NCBI GenBank assembly: GCA_964604415.1
Contig: CAZRYT010000002.1
Coordinates: forward strand, 1-64,000
Source of the DNA: CAZJQT01 sp964604415
GTDB lineage: Bacteria > Patescibacteriota > Saccharimonadia > Saccharimonadales > CAZJQT01
DNA length: 64,000 nt
Direction: 5' to 3'
Shown here: one piece after another, positions 49,527 through 58,107 of the stretch
How the letters are laid out: every line of letters begins with the position of its first letter
Numbering within the stretch: the stretch's first letter is position 1
Notes under the pieces: generated by a model
Database searches by the model: none
Seen by the model: the letters and a program-made list of their open reading frames with translations, nothing else
Told to the model about the DNA's origin: nothing
Translations under genes and position numbers: made by a program

Positions 49527-50405
49527 ATGCCGGAGCTACCAGAAGTCGAAACCGTTAAACGCGGGCTAAGTCAGTTCTTGCCTGGCAAAAAGATTGTTGG
49601 CGTTACGCACGATTGGCCCAAGTCCTTTCCGAACGCTGAAGCCGACGTAAAAAAGTTTCTAATTGGCGCTAAGGTTAAAGAGGTAAAACGGCGCGCCAAA
49701 GTGTTAATAATTGACTTGGATAATGCCTACAGTCTGGTAATCCACCTGAAAATGACCGGCCAGTTGGTATTCCGCAAGAATGATGACAGTCTTAGGTTTG
49801 GCGCCGGGCATCCAAATGATAGCCTGATAGGCAAACTGCCAGATAAATCTACCCGCGTAACCTTTGACTTGGGTGATAGCAAGCTTTTCTTTAACGACCA
49901 GCGTAAGTTTGGTTGGGTGAGGCTACTACCAACCATAGAAGTGCCCAACATTGACTTTATGAAGCGGGTAGGACCAGAACCTTTAGATGCTAAATTTACC
50001 GCCGAACAATTCCGGGAACGCATCAAAAGGCGAATGAATACTAGCATTAAAGCTGCGCTTTTAGACCAGTCAGTTATAGCTGGCGTAGGCAATATATATG
50101 CCGATGAGTCACTATGGGGAGCCAAAATTTATCCCGGAAAACAGGTTAAAAACCTAAGCACTAGCAAATTGAACACATTATTTGAACAACTTCAGTATGT
50201 TTTAAACCTAGCCATAGAAAAAGGTGGCAGCACCGACCGCAATTATGTCAATGCTGAAGGCAAGCGTGGTAGCTACATGGACTTTGCCCGTGTATTTAGG
50301 CTCGATGGCCAGCCATGTCCATGTTGCGGCACGACTATCCAAAAAACTCGGGTTGCTGGCCGTGGCACGCACTTTTGCCCTAAGTGCCAGAAGGTGAGTT
50401 TATGA
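49527..50405 (+). CDS. mutM: Formamidopyrimidine-DNA glycosylase (Fpg/MutM)
   Basis: 292 residues from ATG 49527; the Pro after the initiator Met (MPELPEVETVKRG) is the catalytic nucleophile, so this start is required. H2TH motif at AALLDQSVIAGVGNIYADESLWGAKIYP, and an intact zinc finger C-x2-C...C-x2-C near the C-terminus (PCPCCGTTI, FCPKC). It removes 8-oxoguanine and formamidopyrimidines. Its TGA overlaps the start of the mazG-like gene (ATGA). Confidence 0.96.
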   Translation: MPELPEVETVKRGLSQFLPGKKIVGVTHDWPKSFPNAEADVKKFLIGAKVKEVKRRAKVLIIDLDNAYSLVIHLKMTGQLVFRKNDDSLRFGAGHPNDSLIGKLPDKSTRVTFDLGDSKLFFNDQRKFGWVRLLPTIEVPNIDFMKRVGPEPLDAKFTAEQFRERIKRRMNTSIKAALLDQSVIAGVGNIYADESLWGAKIYPGKQVKNLSTSKLNTLFEQLQYVLNLAIEKGGSTDRNYVNAEGKRGSYMDFARVFRLDGQPCPCCGTTIQKTRVAGRGTHFCPKCQKVSL

Positions 50406-50707
50406 AAAAGGCTTCTATCAAAGATCTACAAGAGGAGATACTGGCCTTAGCTAAAAACAAAGGCTTTCCACTTAAGCCTAGCGACCAAGCGTTTTTAATC
50501 AAGCGTATTTTATCAGAGGTAGAAGAGCTGCAAGACGAAGAGAAGCCAGAAAAAATAGCTGAAGAAGCCATAGATATTCTGGTTCAATCAGTTCAACTGG
50601 TTTTGGCACTTGGTTTAGATCCAAATGAGATTTACAGACAGAAAATGGACAAAAACTGGCACAGGAAATGGCAGCGTAGAGACGATGGGGAGTTCAGATC
50701 ATCATGA
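50402..50707 (+). CDS. MazG-like nucleotide pyrophosphohydrolase
   Basis: 101 residues from ATG 50402 (overlapping the mutM stop). RILSEVEELQDEEKPEKIAEEAIDILVQSVQLVLALGL carries the E-x-x-E and E-x-x-D helices of MazG-like dimers. C-terminus basic (KNWHRKWQRR). A nucleotide pool cleaning role next to mutM makes sense: it could remove oxidised or other non-canonical NTPs. It overlaps holA by 4 bases. Confidence 0.82.
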   Translation: MKKASIKDLQEEILALAKNKGFPLKPSDQAFLIKRILSEVEELQDEEKPEKIAEEAIDILVQSVQLVLALGLDPNEIYRQKMDKNWHRKWQRRDDGEFRSS

Positions 50708-51624
50708 TAACCACACTTACTGGCGAAAATTCTTTTGCTTTGAAGGCTGAATTACATCAACGTGTTAAAGATTTTGTGTCCAAACAGGGTGACATGGCAC
50801 TAGAAAAACTAGATGGTGAAGAGGTTGAATTTGAGCGTATAACAGAGGCATTGCAGAGTCTACCATTCCTAGCTAGTCAGAAATTAGTCGTTCTACATAC
50901 TCCAGGTGCCAACAAAAAATTTACCGAAGAGTTTGAAAAACTGTTGCCAACTATCAGTGAAACTACAGATGTAATTATGGTTGAACCCAAGCTGGATAAA
51001 CGTACCCAATACTATAAAACACTCAAGGCCAAAACTGACTTTAAGGAATTTAACGAACTCGACGAAAATAGTTTGGCCAGATGGCTGGTTGATGAAGCAA
51101 AAAGACAAAATGCTGAGCTGAGTTCAACTGATGCGCGCTACTTAATAAGCAGAGTAGGTACCAACCAACAAATGCTAGCAAACGAGCTAAAAAAACTTCT
51201 GACCTATGAGCCTAAAATCAGCCGGGGTAGCATTGATTTATTAACCGAACCAACCCCGCAAAGTAGTATTTTTAATCTGTTAGATGCGGCTCTGGCAGGT
51301 CAGACCAAGCAAATGTTAAAACTCTACGAGCAGCAAAGAGCGCAGAAGGTTGAACCGCAACAAATTATTGCCATGCTGACTTGGCAGCTGCACGTTTTGG
51401 CAGTTATCAAAACTGCTGAAGGTAAAAGTGACAGCGAAATTGCCCGCGATGCCAAACTCAATCCTTACGTGATTGGTAAAAGCAGAGCAATCGCCAAGGA
51501 ATTAACTTTTGGCCAGCTCAAAACTCTAGTCAGCAATCTCGTCAAACTAGAACAAGACCTCAAATCTATCTCAATAGACGCCGACGACGCCCTTCAAGCT
51601 TACTTGCTTGGAGTAACGGAATAA
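50704..51624 (+). CDS. holA: DNA polymerase III delta subunit
   Basis: 306 residues. The clamp-loader delta family pattern is seen in MITTLTGENSFALKAEL, FLASQKLVVLHTP, LKKLLTYEP, and the C-terminal helical collar with QPQQIIAMLTWQLHVLAV-like sequence (VEPQQIIAMLTWQLHVL). No Walker A, as normal for delta. It opens the beta clamp during loading. Convergent with rpsT with no gap. Confidence 0.93.
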   Translation: MITTLTGENSFALKAELHQRVKDFVSKQGDMALEKLDGEEVEFERITEALQSLPFLASQKLVVLHTPGANKKFTEEFEKLLPTISETTDVIMVEPKLDKRTQYYKTLKAKTDFKEFNELDENSLARWLVDEAKRQNAELSSTDARYLISRVGTNQQMLANELKKLLTYEPKISRGSIDLLTEPTPQSSIFNLLDAALAGQTKQMLKLYEQQRAQKVEPQQIIAMLTWQLHVLAVIKTAEGKSDSEIARDAKLNPYVIGKSRAIAKELTFGQLKTLVSNLVKLEQDLKSISIDADDALQAYLLGVTE

Positions 51625-51999
51625 CTATTTCTTTTTAGTTGTAGGCTTTTTGGCAGGGGATTTCTTGGCGACAGGCTTTTTGGCGACTGGTTTCTTTGCG
51701 GCAGGCTTGGTAACGACTTTTTTGGCTGAACCAACGGTTTTAACACCGGCGGTTTTAGCTTTGGCGGCTAGTTGTTTCTTGATACGGGCGGCTTTATTGG
51801 CGTGAATAATACCTTTTTTAACGGCAGTATCTAGCGCGCTCTGGGCTTTGGCGTGGCTGTCACCCGCAGATTTTTTGCTAGCAAGATCAGCCTGAAAAGT
51901 TTTCAGAGCAGCTTTAAGCGTTCGCTTGGTCTTAGCATTGCGCAGGGTTGCTTTCTTGGCAGTACGGACACGCTTTTTGGCGGATTTGATAATGGGCAC
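51625..51999 (-). CDS. rpsT: Ribosomal protein bS20 with a Lys/Pro/Ala tail
   Basis: 124 residues, GTG start at 51999 with AAGGAG at 52003-52008. Residues 1-85 are S20 (PIIKSAKKRVRTAKKATLRN at the start, AVKKGIIHANKAARIKKQLA). The last ~40 residues form a histone-H1-like tail of repeated AKKP/VAKK units (KPAAKKPVAKKPVAKK), absent from ordinary S20. Extra RNA contacts or an unspecific nucleic acid role are possible. Confidence 0.94.
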   Translation of the reverse strand: MPIIKSAKKRVRTAKKATLRNAKTKRTLKAALKTFQADLASKKSAGDSHAKAQSALDTAVKKGIIHANKAARIKKQLAAKAKTAGVKTVGSAKKVVTKPAAKKPVAKKPVAKKSPAKKPTTKKK

Positions 52000-52136
52000 T
52001 AGGACTCCTTAAAAATTAACGATAAATTTACAGTCGAAGCTAGACTATAGCAACAGAGGCGAGATTTGTAAAGCAAAACCATGGACATTGCTTGTGCTTT
52101 ATGGTACGATTCGATCAGTTAGGATCAAATACAAAA

Positions 52137-53729
52137 ATGGATACTCAAAAAGCTCAAGTTGTTGATTGGCTAAAGTCTGCCAACAACGTTTTGGTGACTG
52201 TTAGCGCCAACCCCTCAGTTGACCAATTATCAGCCGCCATTGGCTTGACGTTACTTCTAAACAAAATGGGCAAACATGCCACAGCCGTTTTCAGTGGTCA
52301 GACCCCGTCAACTATTGAGTTCCTGCAACCTGAGAAAACCCTAGAAAAAAACACCGACAGTCTGCGTGATTTTATAATTGCGCTCGATAAATCCAAGGCT
52401 GATAAGCTGCGTTATAAGGTTGAAGACCAAATGGTTAAAATCTTTATAACTCCTTACAGAACTTCGTTGAGTGATAAAGATTTGGAATTCAGCCAAGGTG
52501 ATTTCAACGTTGATGTTGTGATGGCCTTGGGTGTCAAAGAACAAACTGATCTAGATAAAGCCATAATTGCGCATGGACGCATACTGCACGATGCTAAAGT
52601 AGTTGGCGTCAGTAATAATCCGGCTCAACAACTAGGTAATGTTAATTTGATAGATACCAGAGCTAGCAGCTTATGTGAGATCTTGGCGGCACTAGGTGTC
52701 AGCCTGCAACCTGATATTTTGGATGCCCAGATTGCAACTGCTTTTTTGACAGGTATCGTGGCCGAAACCGACCGCTTCAGCAACCAAAAAACCAGTTCTG
52801 AAACCATGCAAATGAGCTCGAAGCTAATGACTGCTGGTGCCAACCAACAATTAGTGGCTAAACAATTAAAACCTACGGAAGAAAAAGTCGAGCTATTAAA
52901 AGAAGTGCCAGACAAAAAGATTGATAGTAAAGACGATAAAGGCGCTCTAGAAATCGAGCACAATGAGCCGGCTCCTAAGGAAACCGTAACTGAGCTACCT
53001 GAGCCGCAACCTGAGCCACCAGAAATTGAACAGATTCATATTAGTGAGGATGGCCAAATTGAGCCACCAGCCCCAGAAGATAAAACTACCGAAAAATCCA
53101 GGTTTATTTTAGAGCCACCAACGCTTGGCGGCCGGTTAACTGCCAATAGCGAGCCGGAAGCACTAGATCCAAGCACCGACCCGTTAGGTGCTAAAACCAA
53201 AGAAACACCAATCCTAACTCACACTGAAAAAGGTGAGAACAAAACTAACAACCCGCCAAAAACTGAGCCAGCTAAACCACAGCCGAGCAAGACATTAACC
53301 CAGCTCGAGAAGGAAACTGACAGTCCGCACCTTGATCAACCTGCCACGAATGACAATAAAGCCGATCTTGACAGTGCTCGGCAAGCAGTTGAAGCAGCAG
53401 CACCGCCAACTATAAAACCACCAGAATCTCTGGGTTCTCAGTATATTGATATCGATCCTAAGCCTACTCCAGCTAATCCAAGTCCTCCGCCAACGCCAAC
53501 CGAAAACGTTACATCAGATCCTGGTCTGCCTCCAGGTTTGTCGCCGAACAGGCCTGATTTGCCGCCACCGAGTCCGTTTGGCACCAGCAGCCCATCAGTA
53601 GTGCCCCCACCTCCAGTGCCCCCACCGATGATGCCTCCACCAGTCAATCCTAGTATGAGTTCAGGCCAACAACCGTTGCCAAACGCCGAAAACGACAACG
53701 ACGCCCAAGAACCACCCGTTGCGCTTTAG
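52137..53729 (+). CDS. DHH-like domain protein with long Pro/Glu-rich tail
   Basis: 530 residues from ATG 52137. Residues ~1-255 have the DHH/NrnA-like fold: VTVSANPSVDQLSAAIGLTLLLNKMG where the metal-binding D-H-H motifs should be, VVMALGVKEQTDL and LIDTRASSLCEILAALG. Metal-binding Asp/His residues are largely missing (IDT kept, the DGD and DHH signatures absent), so activity is doubtful. Residues ~265-530 are disordered and rich in Pro, Glu and Thr, ending in short PP repeats. The tail could link a nucleotide-binding domain to a partner. An upstream in-frame start at 52092 is less likely. Confidence 0.65.
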   Translation: MDTQKAQVVDWLKSANNVLVTVSANPSVDQLSAAIGLTLLLNKMGKHATAVFSGQTPSTIEFLQPEKTLEKNTDSLRDFIIALDKSKADKLRYKVEDQMVKIFITPYRTSLSDKDLEFSQGDFNVDVVMALGVKEQTDLDKAIIAHGRILHDAKVVGVSNNPAQQLGNVNLIDTRASSLCEILAALGVSLQPDILDAQIATAFLTGIVAETDRFSNQKTSSETMQMSSKLMTAGANQQLVAKQLKPTEEKVELLKEVPDKKIDSKDDKGALEIEHNEPAPKETVTELPEPQPEPPEIEQIHISEDGQIEPPAPEDKTTEKSRFILEPPTLGGRLTANSEPEALDPSTDPLGAKTKETPILTHTEKGENKTNNPPKTEPAKPQPSKTLTQLEKETDSPHLDQPATNDNKADLDSARQAVEAAAPPTIKPPESLGSQYIDIDPKPTPANPSPPPTPTENVTSDPGLPPGLSPNRPDLPPPSPFGTSSPSVVPPPPVPPPMMPPPVNPSMSSGQQPLPNAENDNDAQEPPVAL

Positions 53730-53733
53730 CAGT

Positions 53734-53739
53734 TATACT
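53734..53739 (+). promoter_or_regulatory. -10 element, leaderless type (truB)
   Basis: TATACT ending 7 nt before ATG 53747, just after the stop of the previous gene. Confidence 0.6.
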
Positions 53740-53746
53740 GTAGGCC

Positions 53747-54445
53747 ATGGATGGCTTACTACTAGTTGACAAACCTTCTGGCTGGACTAGTTTTGATGTG
53801 GTAGCCAAGGTTCGTGGCATGCTAAAACAAACTGGCATCGCCAAACCAAAAGTGGGGCATACGGGTACGTTAGATCCGCTAGCTACCGGTTTATTGGTTT
53901 TAGTAGTTGGCAAATACACCAAGCGCGCTCAAGAATTCTCCAAATTGGATAAAACCTACCAAGTAACTATGAAACTTGGCCAAACCAGTACCACAGGCGA
54001 CGAAGAAGGTGAAAAGGCCAAAATATCCGACAATAAACCGACCCAAAAGGAGCTAGAAGAAGTTCTCAAACAGTTCACCGGCCAGATCGAGCAAGTACCA
54101 CCGGCCTTCTCGGCTATAAAAATTGGTGGCCAACGGGCCTATAAACTGGCAAGGGCAGGACAGAAGGTGGAGCTTGAAGCCCGTAAGTTAGAGATTCACA
54201 AGATTGATCTAGAGAAATATGACTACCCAGAGGTACAGTTTACGGCCAAGGTATCATCAGGAACCTACGTCCGTTCATTGGTGGCTGATATCGGTGAAAA
54301 ACTTGGGACTGGCGCATACATGACAGGGTTGAACCGCACCCAAGTTGGGCAATTTGAATTAGAAAAAGCAGTTGATATAAGTAAAATTATGTGGGATAAT
54401 ATTGCCCAGCACATAATTCAAACAGATGACAAGTCTACCATTTAA
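53747..54445 (+). CDS. truB: tRNA pseudouridine(55) synthase TruB
   Basis: 232 residues. MDGLLLVDKPSGWTSFDVVAKVR at the start and GHTGTLDPLATGLLVL with the catalytic Asp are diagnostic. SGTYVRSLVADIGEKLG is the second conserved block. It makes pseudouridine 55 in the T loop of tRNAs; the short C-terminus lacks a full PUA domain. Overlaps the next small gene by 20 bases. Confidence 0.95.
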   Translation: MDGLLLVDKPSGWTSFDVVAKVRGMLKQTGIAKPKVGHTGTLDPLATGLLVLVVGKYTKRAQEFSKLDKTYQVTMKLGQTSTTGDEEGEKAKISDNKPTQKELEEVLKQFTGQIEQVPPAFSAIKIGGQRAYKLARAGQKVELEARKLEIHKIDLEKYDYPEVQFTAKVSSGTYVRSLVADIGEKLGTGAYMTGLNRTQVGQFELEKAVDISKIMWDNIAQHIIQTDDKSTI

Positions 54446-54701
54446 TTCCGAATTTCCTGAACCCCACGATATCTACAAAGACTATATGCCCGTTATTGAT
54501 GAGCTGCATTGGAAAGCGCGACACAAAGGGCATCTCGATATAGTTTTAGGTGTTAATGCCTTACATTTGTGTGTAACCGCATTCTTTGCAGCTGAGCAAA
54601 ACTATTTGGCTACAGGTCTTTTTGCTGGTTTATTGGTGGCAGCCAATGGTATAGAAAGAGCTGCGCTACGTCAAAGCTATGAAGACCACAACCAAAAGTA
54701 A
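54426..54701 (+). CDS. Small membrane-associated hypothetical protein
   Basis: 91 residues starting inside truB. A polar N-terminus (about 1-38) is followed by a pair of hydrophobic segments (about 38-56 and 62-78). No ribosome binding site is evident, and no family recognised. The reading frame continues well past truB, which supports a real gene. Confidence 0.5.
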   Translation: MTSLPFNSEFPEPHDIYKDYMPVIDELHWKARHKGHLDIVLGVNALHLCVTAFFAAEQNYLATGLFAGLLVAANGIERAALRQSYEDHNQK

Positions 54702-54778
54702 CCTTGCATAACAGAGAAGAGTGTGCTAATATCATCCGTAACGCCATCAAAACTCTCGATAATTTAATAAGGAACTGA

Positions 54779-55045
54779 ATGATTTCAACCCAGAAGAAAC
54801 AAAAGATTGTTGCTGACCTGCAAAGTGACAAAAATGACACTGGTAGCCCTGCCGTTCAGGTTGGCATACTAACTGAACGCGTCAAAGAGTTAACTGCTCA
54901 CTTGAAGACCAACAAGCATGATTTTATGGCCCGCCGCGGTCTGTTACAAGCTGTTGGCAAACGCAAGAAACTACTAAAGTATTTGGCCGAAAAAGACAGC
55001 AAAGCGTACTTAGAACTAGTCAAAAGTTTAGGTATTCGCAAGTAG
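54779..55045 (+). CDS. rpsO: Ribosomal protein uS15
   Basis: 88 residues, full length. MISTQKKQKIVADLQ, GSPAVQVGILTERVKELTAHLKTNKHDFMARRGLLQAVGKRKKLLKYL are the classic S15 helices that bind the 16S central domain. AAGGAAC precedes the ATG. The rpsO-pnp gene order is the common bacterial arrangement. Confidence 0.97.
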   Translation: MISTQKKQKIVADLQSDKNDTGSPAVQVGILTERVKELTAHLKTNKHDFMARRGLLQAVGKRKKLLKYLAEKDSKAYLELVKSLGIRK

Positions 55046-55056
55046 GTTTTAGACAT

Positions 55057-55173
55057 TAGGCGCTTACCCAAGTGCCTACAATCTAGAATCTAAATTCTAG
55101 AGCACATCAATTAAGTGGTAGGTGATGGAGCACAGGTTTCCAATTATATGGACACTTGGACCTCATTACCTAC
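55057..55173 (+). promoter_or_regulatory. Structured rpsO-pnp intergenic leader
   Basis: Three successive hairpins: TAGGCGCTT (55057-55065) with AAGTGCCTA (55070-55078); TCTAGAAT (55082-55089) with ATTCTAGA (55094-55101); and a 10-bp stem GTAGGTGATG (55118-55127) with CATTACCTAC (55164-55173), whose 3' foot ends two bases before the pnp AGAAAGG ribosome binding site. The first can act as rpsO 3' end, the third as a control element of pnp. PNPase genes are autoregulated through a leader stem in E. coli; whether that applies here is inference. Confidence 0.6.
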
Positions 55174-55185
55174 AGAAAGGAACAA

Positions 55186-57318
55186 ATGAGTACTATAAAC
55201 CCATTTGGAAAAGACATTATAAAAGTAGAAACAGAACTTTGCGGCCAGCCGCTAAGCCTGGAGATTAACCGCGTTGGTTTTAGGACAAGCGCTAGCGTAA
55301 TTGCACGCTACGGCGAAACCGTAGTACTAGGCACAGCCATGGTCAGTGAAAAATCACTGCAAGGCTTTGACTACTTCCCATTATCAATTGATTATGAAGA
55401 GCGTTTTTACGCCGCTGGTAAAATCAGCGGTAGTAGATTTGTTAAGCGTGAAGGACGTCCCAGTGACGACGCCATTCTAATTGGTCGTTTGATCGACCGC
55501 CCAATCCGGCCGCTGTGGCCAAAGGGCTATCGTCATGAAGTACAGGGTGTAGCTACAGTCCTAAGTATGGATCCTAACTTCCGTCCTGATATGGTGGCCA
55601 TGATTGCTATGAGTACAGCCTTTTGTCTGACTGGTGCGCCATTTGAAGGTCCGATTGCCGGTCTAAGAATCGGCCTAGTTGACGGCAAGCTAAAAGCTTT
55701 CGCCAGCGCTGAAGAACTGGATAGTGGCGACCTAGATCTAGTTGTAGCTGGCACCAAAGACGCCATCATGATGGTAGAAGCTGGCGCCAACGAAGTCTCG
55801 GAAGACTTAATAGCCGAGGCCCTGGAATTTGCTCACAAACAGATGCAACCAGCCATTAAATTGCAGGAAGAATTACTGGCTAAAGTCAAAGTTAAACCCA
55901 TGGAATACGTAATTGATGCGCCGGATAGTGATATTCAGAGTCGAGTTGACACCTGGGTAGCTGGCAAACTTGGCATTGGTCTGCGTCAACCTTACCCAGA
56001 ACGTAATGAACTAGTGCTCGAAATGCGTAAACAAATGCATACTCATTTTGCCGAAGAAATTGGCGAAGAAGCCTACACTGAGCAAAGACAAGCTTATGAT
56101 GATGCTCTTACGTACGCTCTACATAAAGACGTCCGCGAAGGCATAATTAAGGATGGTGTACGCCCTGATGGCCGCAAACTGGACGAAATCCGAACTCTTA
56201 GTTCTGAAGTGGGGATTCTACCCAGAGCTCATGGATCATCTCTGTTTACTCGTGGTATGACCCAGGCTTTGAACATAGTCACTGTGGCACCGACTTCGTA
56301 TGCGCAGCTGTTAGATACTATGGAGCGCAACGACGCCCAAAAGCGTTACATGCACCACTACAATGCGCCAGGTTACACAGTTGGTGAAGTTCGCCGACTG
56401 GGCTCACCAGGGCGGCGTGAAATTGGCCACAGTGCCTTGGCCGAAAGAGCGTTACTGCCGGTTATTCCAGCTGAAGACGTCTTCCCATACGCTATCCGTT
56501 CAGTAACGGAAATCATGAGCCAAAATGGTAGCACCAGCATGGCCGCAACTTGTTCTAGCTGTTTGGCGCTAATGGACGCTGGTGTACCTATTAGCTCCCC
56601 AGTTAGCGGTATTGCTATGGGACTAATGCTGGATGGCGACAAAGCCTATATCCTGAGTGATATTGCTGATGCTGAAGACTTTGCCGGTGATATGGACTTC
56701 AAGGTAGCTGGCACAGCTAAAGGCATTACAGCCCTGCAAATGGACATGAAAGTTCATGGCCTGGACGCGAGTTTGCTAAAAAAAGCCCTAGTCCAAGGTA
56801 AAGAGGGCCGAGCTGAAATCCTCAAACATATGATTAGTGTGCTTGAAGCTCCTAGAAAAGAAATGAGCCCATACGCACCCCGCGTTGAGTCAATCAAGAT
56901 TAATCCCGATAAAATTCGCGAAGTCATTGGTAAGGGCGGCGAAACCATCAATAAAATCATTGCTGAAACTGGTGCTGAAATTGACATTAAAGATGACGGT
57001 ACAGTCATGATTGCCAGTCCAGATAAAACTAGCATCGACGCTGCCACACAGTACATTCGTAACCTGACTGAGGACCCAGAAGTCGGTCATATCTACGAAA
57101 ACGTGCCAGTTGTTACCGTTATGGATTTTGGCGCATTTGTACAAATCCTGCCTGGTAAAGACGGCTTGGTTCACGTTTCTGAGATGAGCGAAGAACGAGT
57201 TGAAAAGCCTAGCGACGTGGTCAAAGAAGGCGACCGTGTAACGGTAAAACTAGTGGCAATCGATGATCGTGGCCGCTTGCAACTAAGCATGAAAGCAGCC
57301 GCAAGAGACAAGAAATAA
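55186..57318 (+). CDS. pnp: Polyribonucleotide nucleotidyltransferase
   Basis: 710 residues from ATG 55186 (MSTINPFGKDIIKVETEL), with AGAAAGGAAC upstream; the longer ORF begins with a TTG inside the leader hairpin. Two RNase PH domains (VLGTAMVSEKSLQG..., RPDGRKLDEIRTLSSEVG), the KH domain with IREVIGKGGETINKI and an S1 domain (VMDFGAFVQILPGKDGLVHVSEMS). Phosphorolytic 3'-5' RNA decay. Standard length. Confidence 0.97.
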   Translation: MSTINPFGKDIIKVETELCGQPLSLEINRVGFRTSASVIARYGETVVLGTAMVSEKSLQGFDYFPLSIDYEERFYAAGKISGSRFVKREGRPSDDAILIGRLIDRPIRPLWPKGYRHEVQGVATVLSMDPNFRPDMVAMIAMSTAFCLTGAPFEGPIAGLRIGLVDGKLKAFASAEELDSGDLDLVVAGTKDAIMMVEAGANEVSEDLIAEALEFAHKQMQPAIKLQEELLAKVKVKPMEYVIDAPDSDIQSRVDTWVAGKLGIGLRQPYPERNELVLEMRKQMHTHFAEEIGEEAYTEQRQAYDDALTYALHKDVREGIIKDGVRPDGRKLDEIRTLSSEVGILPRAHGSSLFTRGMTQALNIVTVAPTSYAQLLDTMERNDAQKRYMHHYNAPGYTVGEVRRLGSPGRREIGHSALAERALLPVIPAEDVFPYAIRSVTEIMSQNGSTSMAATCSSCLALMDAGVPISSPVSGIAMGLMLDGDKAYILSDIADAEDFAGDMDFKVAGTAKGITALQMDMKVHGLDASLLKKALVQGKEGRAEILKHMISVLEAPRKEMSPYAPRVESIKINPDKIREVIGKGGETINKIIAETGAEIDIKDDGTVMIASPDKTSIDAATQYIRNLTEDPEVGHIYENVPVVTVMDFGAFVQILPGKDGLVHVSEMSEERVEKPSDVVKEGDRVTVKLVAIDDRGRLQLSMKAAARDKK

Positions 57319-57319
57319 G

Positions 57320-57520
57320 ATGAAATCGCTAAAAGCCCCCGAACAATTTAAATCACCAATTGCTACTGCCGTCATGGCCATTGTCGGTGTCGGACTAGCT
57401 TATCTGCTAGTAACCAGAGCATTGGATACTGGTAGTTGGTGGCAATATCTGGGCGCAGTACTGCTAATCGGACTCAGCATTCGCTTAAGTGCACACACTG
57501 TTACACATAGATCAAAATAA
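57320..57520 (+). CDS. Small two-helix membrane protein
   Basis: 66 residues starting one base after pnp. Two hydrophobic helices (about 14-33 and 42-55) and polar ends; the C-terminus HTVTHRSK is basic. Overlaps nothing real; ends one base before udg. No family recognised, but position suggests cotranscription with pnp. Confidence 0.6.
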   Translation: MKSLKAPEQFKSPIATAVMAIVGVGLAYLLVTRALDTGSWWQYLGAVLLIGLSIRLSAHTVTHRSK

Positions 57521-57521
57521 A

Positions 57522-58082
57522 ATGACTACTCAAAAACAACTAGATGACATCAAAGCCAAGATAATTGAGGACAAAGTTTGTCCAGACTTGGCCAAACAAG
57601 CAACTCAGCTAGTGTTTGGTGTTGGTAATCCAGACGCTGACATTGTTTTTATCGGTGAAGCACCGGGTAAAAACGAAGATATAAAAGGTGAGCCATTCGT
57701 GGGTGCGGCCGGCAAATTCCTAGACAAGATGCTGGAAATGATCAAACTCAAACGCTCAGATATCTACATAACTAACATCGTTAAATACCGGCCACCCAAT
57801 AACCGCGACCCATTACCAGATGAAAAAGCCGCTTTTTTGCCATATTTAGAGACTCAGCTAGAAGTAATCAAGCCCAAACTGACCATAACGCTTGGTCGTC
57901 ACAGCCTTAATTGCTTCTTGCCGGATCTTTCAATCAGCCAAGTTCACGGCCAACCGAAACGTTATAAAGGCAGAGTTTTTTTGCCATTGTTTCACCCGGC
58001 GGCAGCGTTGTATAACGGTGCTATGAAGCAAACGCTCATAGACGACTTTGCTCGTATCCCATTAATTTTAGAAAAAATTTAA
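57522..58082 (+). CDS. Uracil-DNA glycosylase, family 4-like, Fe-S ligands mostly absent
   Basis: 186 residues from ATG 57522. FIGEAPGKNEDIKGEPFVGAAGKFLDKML, IVKYRPPNNRDPLP, TLGRHSL and FHPAAALY define the family 4/5 UDG fold. The family normally holds a 4Fe-4S cluster through four Cys. Here one remains (VCPDLA) and the others are replaced: the first Cys is gone, the Cys in VVKCRPP is Tyr, and the Cys before the next helix is Phe. It should still remove uracil from DNA if the fold is stable without the cluster. In-frame start at 57489 is inside the previous gene and not preferred. Confidence 0.87.
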   Translation: MTTQKQLDDIKAKIIEDKVCPDLAKQATQLVFGVGNPDADIVFIGEAPGKNEDIKGEPFVGAAGKFLDKMLEMIKLKRSDIYITNIVKYRPPNNRDPLPDEKAAFLPYLETQLEVIKPKLTITLGRHSLNCFLPDLSISQVHGQPKRYKGRVFLPLFHPAAALYNGAMKQTLIDDFARIPLILEKI

Positions 58083-58107
58083 TTCGTTAATCTTAGAGAG
58101 GAAATAA

